Of a stretch of 7,990 nt of DNA, positions 5,564 to 7,990 are shown piece by piece. The position numbers and the translations under genes are program-made. Source of the DNA: Dehalococcoidales bacterium (GTDB taxonomy: Bacteria > Chloroflexota > Dehalococcoidia > Dehalococcoidales > UBA2162); contig JAUSGV010000131.1 in the NCBI GenBank assembly GCA_030648675.1, forward strand, positions 1 to 7,990. The letters are read 5' to 3'. The first letter of the stretch is position 1, and each line of letters starts with the position of its first letter. The notes below the pieces were generated by a model. That model made no database searches, had not been told where the DNA came from, and worked only from the letters and a program-made list of their open reading frames with translations.

Positions 5564-6931
5564 ATGCTTATCCTTCGCCCTTATCAGGAAGAGATTCTCA
5601 AGCCGGTGATGGCCAGCGTGTCCGAAGAGAAAGGACTTACCTTCTCTGTGGAGATTGCCCGGCAGGGCGGCAAAAACGAGCTTTCCGCTTATATCGAGTA
5701 CCTTCTCCTTGCCTCTTACGCCCTGCGAGAGCCTCAAAACATGATAAAGTGTTCGCCCTCGTTCAAACCGCAGACTGTCATTTCCATGATGCGACTCAAA
5801 GACAGACTAAATGACAGCGATGTGCGAGCTGAATGGACGGCGGAACTGGGGTATATCATCCGGTTGTACAACGCACGGGCTATCTTTCTCTCTGCCGAGG
5901 AAACAGCGAACGTCGTGGGGCATACCGCCCGGATACTTCTGGAAATCGATGAATCGCAAGATGTCGGCAAAGACAAATACACTAAAGAATTTAAGCCGAT
6001 GGGGGCTACCGGCAATGTGACGACCGTCCATTATGGTACTACCTGGGACGATACGACGCTGCTGGAAGAGATAAAGCAGACTAACCTCGAATTGGAAAGG
6101 AAAGACGGCGTCAGGCGGCACTTCCGCTACGATTGGCAGGAAGTGGCCAAATATAACCCGTCTTATCTGGCTTACGTTGAAGGGGAAAGGGCAAGGCTCG
6201 GGGACAATCACCCACTGTTCCTCACCCAGTACTGCCTCGTTCCCGTCCGGGGCAATAGCCGTTTTATTTCGTCCCAACAGCGTGCCCAGCTCCAGGGAGA
6301 GCATAAAAGGCAGCAGCAGCCCTCTCCCGGCAAGATTTACATCGCCGGCATTGACCTGGCTGGTGAGGCTGAGGAAGAAGAAGGTGCCCGGTTAAGGACA
6401 CTCAAACCGCGGCAGGACGCAACGGTCGTCACTATCGGTGAATTGAACGCCTCGCATAGCACTTTGGATGGGTCGCCGGCCGTCCGGGTCGTCGAACACT
6501 ACTGGTGGACGGGGAAAAAACACACTGACCTGCATGCTCAGCTAGTCGATATCCTGAAGAATGTCTGGCACAGCAAGCGGACCGTCGTCGATGCCACCGG
6601 AGTCGGACAGCCCGTGTCCTCTTTTCTCAAAGAAGCACTCGGCTCGTCAGTGATTCCTTTCACCTTTACGCAACCGTCGAAATCAGAATTGGGCTTCAAC
6701 CTGCTGGCTGCGGTAGATTCCGGCCGGCTTAAAATGTACGCCGGTGACGGTTCCGCGGAATACCGGGAGTTCTGGATCGAAATGGAAAAAGCAAAAAGCC
6801 ACTACCGTCCCAGTCAGACGATGAGCTTTTACGTAGACCCGGCGCAAGGCCACGACGATTTCTTGATGAGCCTGGCACTCGTGGTCGAAGCCGCTAACCA
6901 GTATTCCCCGAGAAGCGCGAAAGGCAGATAG
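5564..6931 (+). CDS. terL: Phage terminase large subunit (packaging ATPase-nuclease)
   Basis: The large terminase pumps phage DNA into a prohead and cuts concatemers. From the ATG at 5564 it has 455 residues, a normal full length. N-terminal ATPase: RPYQEEIL, Walker A-like IARQGGKNE (31-39; Asn where Ser/Thr is usual, a variant I recall from other terminases), and Walker B LLEIDESQDV (125-134). A HYGTTWDDTTLLEE stretch (156-169) fits the ATPase-coupling region. C-terminal RNase H-like nuclease: GIDLAG (Asp264), VVDATGVG (Asp343) and HDDFLMSLAL (Asp431-432), the three acidic positions of the family. An in-frame TTG at 5516 is rejected because it lies in repeat-like DNA. No portal gene follows; downstream comes a hairpin and a convergent adaptor-like gene. 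The ORF looks intact. Confidence 0.92.
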   Translation: MLILRPYQEEILKPVMASVSEEKGLTFSVEIARQGGKNELSAYIEYLLLASYALREPQNMIKCSPSFKPQTVISMMRLKDRLNDSDVRAEWTAELGYIIRLYNARAIFLSAEETANVVGHTARILLEIDESQDVGKDKYTKEFKPMGATGNVTTVHYGTTWDDTTLLEEIKQTNLELERKDGVRRHFRYDWQEVAKYNPSYLAYVEGERARLGDNHPLFLTQYCLVPVRGNSRFISSQQRAQLQGEHKRQQQPSPGKIYIAGIDLAGEAEEEEGARLRTLKPRQDATVVTIGELNASHSTLDGSPAVRVVEHYWWTGKKHTDLHAQLVDILKNVWHSKRTVVDATGVGQPVSSFLKEALGSSVIPFTFTQPSKSELGFNLLAAVDSGRLKMYAGDGSAEYREFWIEMEKAKSHYRPSQTMSFYVDPAQGHDDFLMSLALVVEAANQYSPRSAKGR

Positions 6932-6983
6932 GAATCTCGGGAAACACGTCTGCTTCCTTTGGAATCCATCCCGTATTGAACCG

Positions 6984-7052
6984 GCCTGCCCGCCGCACAA
7001 GGCTTCCTGCCCGCCGTCCTTTCGAGACTTCGGCAGGCGGGTGGCAGGCGGG
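6984..7052. terminator. GC-rich nested hairpin between convergent phage genes
   Basis: CCTGCCCGCC occurs twice on the left (6985-6994, 7006-7015) and GGCAGGCGGG twice on the right (7032-7041, 7043-7052). GCCTGCC (6984-6990) pairs with GGCAGGC (7043-7049), and the inner CCTGCC (7006-7011) with GGCAGG (7032-7037). Sitting between two converging stop codons, it could end transcription both ways, but there is no T-tract. It may equally be a dispersed palindromic repeat. The rest of 6932-7093 holds no gene. Confidence 0.4.
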
Positions 7053-7093
7053 AGCAATCCACAAAAATGGAGAAAACGCGATCCTCTGTACGG

Positions 7094-7684
7094 CTAGATT
7101 GTATAAACCCGGCGTACCCTCACTTTATTCCTCCGTCCCAGTCTCTTCAGCTCGTTTTTAAAATAATCGAGCCTCTGATTTCCCCAATTCACAAACTCTT
7201 CCGGCGTTGTCAGGCCTCCCAGATTGACCCGGTTGATCGCGTACGCCGCCCATTCTACGGCGGCATAGCCGGCGGCGCCGGCGGCCATCAGGTCTTCATG
7301 TTTGGCGGGTATGGTGGACGACGAGCCATCGAGGGTATGAAGCTTACCGTAGTAGATATAAGCATTCGAGCCGTCGGGGACATCTATGCCCAAAAGAGTG
7401 ACGGTATTTGCCCAGAAAGAGTAAGGCTGGAAGTTCCGGGGAAATTCATCCACCGGGTATTCGACGGCCTCTACCATAACCAGGCCGGTTAAATCGGATA
7501 GGAATATCTCCCTTGAGCCGGAGGTCGTGGCGAGGGTCGCTTTTTGCTCGTAAGGGATTGCCTCGGAAAAGTCCTTCACCGCGTGCTGGATGTGGCGCTC
7601 CAGTTCATCGTCCGACCAGCGGTAAGGTTCATTCGCGTCTTTAAGGTCGGTTCTGACCAGGGCGAGCATTTCGGACAGAGTCAT
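7094..7684 (-). CDS. Phage head-tail adaptor/connector-like protein
   Basis: This 196-residue protein starts with a strong ribosome site (GGAGG, 7 nt before the ATG at 7684). The N-terminal helices MTLSEMLALVRTDL and YRWSDDELERHIQHAVKDFSEAIP (21-44) match the opening of phage head-tail connector/adaptor-type proteins, which often read 'RW.DdeL.r.i..Av'. A beta-rich middle (about 50-118, with the strand pair AYIYYGKLHTL) leads to IPAKHEDLMAAGAAGYAA (125-142), also typical of this group, and a basic C-terminus (LKRLGRRNKVRVRRV). By family it would sit under the portal ring and join head to tail; this is inference from pattern. It is encoded opposite to the terminase and converges on it, unlike an intact phage late operon. 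No phage gene is visible upstream within the window. Confidence 0.6.
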   Translation of the reverse strand: MTLSEMLALVRTDLKDANEPYRWSDDELERHIQHAVKDFSEAIPYEQKATLATTSGSREIFLSDLTGLVMVEAVEYPVDEFPRNFQPYSFWANTVTLLGIDVPDGSNAYIYYGKLHTLDGSSSTIPAKHEDLMAAGAAGYAAVEWAAYAINRVNLGGLTTPEEFVNWGNQRLDYFKNELKRLGRRNKVRVRRVYTI

Positions 7685-7740
7685 AATTTAGCCTCCGACG
7701 CTTGGTGAAAATCTCTACATTGTTTCTCCTCAAGGTGGCC

Positions 7741-7829
7741 TTGTATCAAAAGTGCCCTCTTTTTGTCACCCTGAGTCCTTCCGCCGAAGGACGAAGGGTC
7801 TGGGGGTAGCGGAATGACTTTTGATACAA
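7741..7829. mobile_element. MITE-like palindromic element with 13-bp terminal inverted repeats
   Basis: Perfect terminal inverted repeats TTGTATCAAAAGT (7741-7753) and ACTTTTGATACAA (7817-7829) bound an 89-bp element without coding capacity. Inside, ACCCT (7768-7772) pairs with AGGGT (7795-7799), and GTCCTTC (7775-7781) with GAAGGAC (7786-7792) around CGCC, so the element folds nearly end to end. CTCCTCAAGG occurs in direct orientation on both sides (7726-7735 and 7832-7841), offset 5 and 2 bp from the ends, a possible but imperfect target duplication. The interior resembles widespread 'CACCCTGAG...GAAGGGT' repeats. Confidence 0.55.
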
Positions 7830-7864
7830 AGCTCCTCAAGGGAGAGGAACTAGTGTAGTGTCTC

Positions 7865-7878
7865 GTAAATATATTTAC
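7865..7878. repeat. Perfect 14-bp AT-rich palindrome
   Basis: GTAAATATATTTAC is its own reverse complement. It stands in otherwise unassigned sequence between two repeat elements. It may be a protein-binding site or a relic of an insertion-sequence end; nothing nearby decides. Confidence 0.4.
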
Positions 7879-7889
7879 ATAACTGTCTG

Positions 7890-7911
7890 CTTCCCTCGAA
7901 AGAGGAGGAAG
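7890..7911. repeat. Short hairpin with GAAA loop
   Basis: CTTCC (7890-7894) pairs with GGAAG (7907-7911) and CTC (7895-7897) with GAG (7902-7904), with a GAAA tetraloop and a two-base GA bulge. It is part of the non-coding repeat cluster 7685-7990. Confidence 0.4.
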
Positions 7912-7916
7912 GACTC

Positions 7917-7951
7917 TCCCCCTTTGGAAAAGGGGGACTAAGGGGGATTTT
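7917..7951. repeat. Dispersed repeat of the TCCCCCTTTGG...AAGGGGGA type
   Basis: A perfect 9-bp stem TCCCCCTTT (7917-7925) / AAAGGGGGA (7929-7937) with a GGA loop is followed by CTAAGGGGGATTTT. I recognise this as a very common dispersed bacterial repeat. The open frame on the minus strand through it (reading LVPLFQRG) is a typical false protein. No gene is seen in 7685-7990. Confidence 0.65.
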
Positions 7952-7990
7952 GAGTTGTCACTTGTTATCCTCATCTGTAAACCCTTTTGT

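Noticed and set aside
5807..6304. Minus-strand open frame of 165 codons
   Set aside because: It is antisense to the large terminase between the ATPase and nuclease motifs and shows no recognisable domain or ribosome site.
7067..7492. Plus-strand open frame of 141 codons
   Set aside because: It is antisense to the adaptor-like gene, which has a strong ribosome site and family-like motifs; this frame has neither.
7681..7974. Minus-strand open frame of 97 codons
   Set aside because: It runs through the MITE-like element and the TCCCCCTTTGG repeat, reads as the typical repeat-derived peptide (LVPLFQRG), and overlaps the ribosome site and start of the adaptor-like gene.
7685..7990. CRISPR array
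   Set aside because: The repeats are different palindromic elements, not identical units with regular spacers.

Overview
This 8.0 kb window looks like chromosome of a mid-GC (about half G+C by eye), non-enteric bacterium. The intergenic DNA is dense in short dispersed palindromic repeats: a TGTCATTGCGAG type, a GTCATTCCCCGC type, a CACCCTGAG...AAGGGT type, a TCCCCCTTTGG...AAGGGGGA type, and T/G-rich TTTGGTATTTGG tracts. From memory such repeats are common in Dehalococcoidia (Chloroflexota) and some other environmental lineages. A Dehalococcoidia-like host is therefore my best guess, but it is inference and not proven by any gene here.

Layout, left to right. (1) 1-183: the 3' end of a forward gene, probably an MscS-type mechanosensitive channel. 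(2) 189-1922, reverse strand: a Tat-exported three-domain multicopper oxidase with all copper ligands, preceded by a small glutaredoxin-like protein. (3) 2053-2343, forward: a second, closely related glutaredoxin-like protein, head-to-head with the first. (4) 2344-2500: a convergent intergenic region filled with repeat elements. (5) 2501-3751, reverse: a membrane-embedded Ste24/CAAX-type zinc metalloprotease (M48). (6) 3852-4979, forward: a membrane family-2 glycosyltransferase resembling the egghead type. (7) 5040-6931, forward: a phage-type DNA packaging pair, a terminase-small-subunit-like protein followed by a complete large terminase. The pair is preceded by a TTGACA promoter whose spacer contains a 9+2+9 bp palindrome of the GAAC-N4-GTTC (LexA/SOS) form. 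(8) 7094-7684, reverse: a head-tail adaptor-like phage protein converging on the terminase, separated from it by a GC-rich nested hairpin. (9) 7685-7990: no gene, but a cluster of palindromic repeats, including a MITE-like element with 13-bp terminal inverted repeats.

The left half is ordinary cell-envelope and redox biology. The unusual part is the right half: phage packaging and connector genes without portal, protease or capsid genes beside them, in convergent orientation, behind what looks like a DNA-damage-responsive switch. It could be a decaying prophage, a rearranged one continuing outside the window, or a small packaging island. In Staphylococcus aureus pathogenicity islands the terS-containing operon is LexA-controlled, which makes the operator-terminase link the first thing to test.
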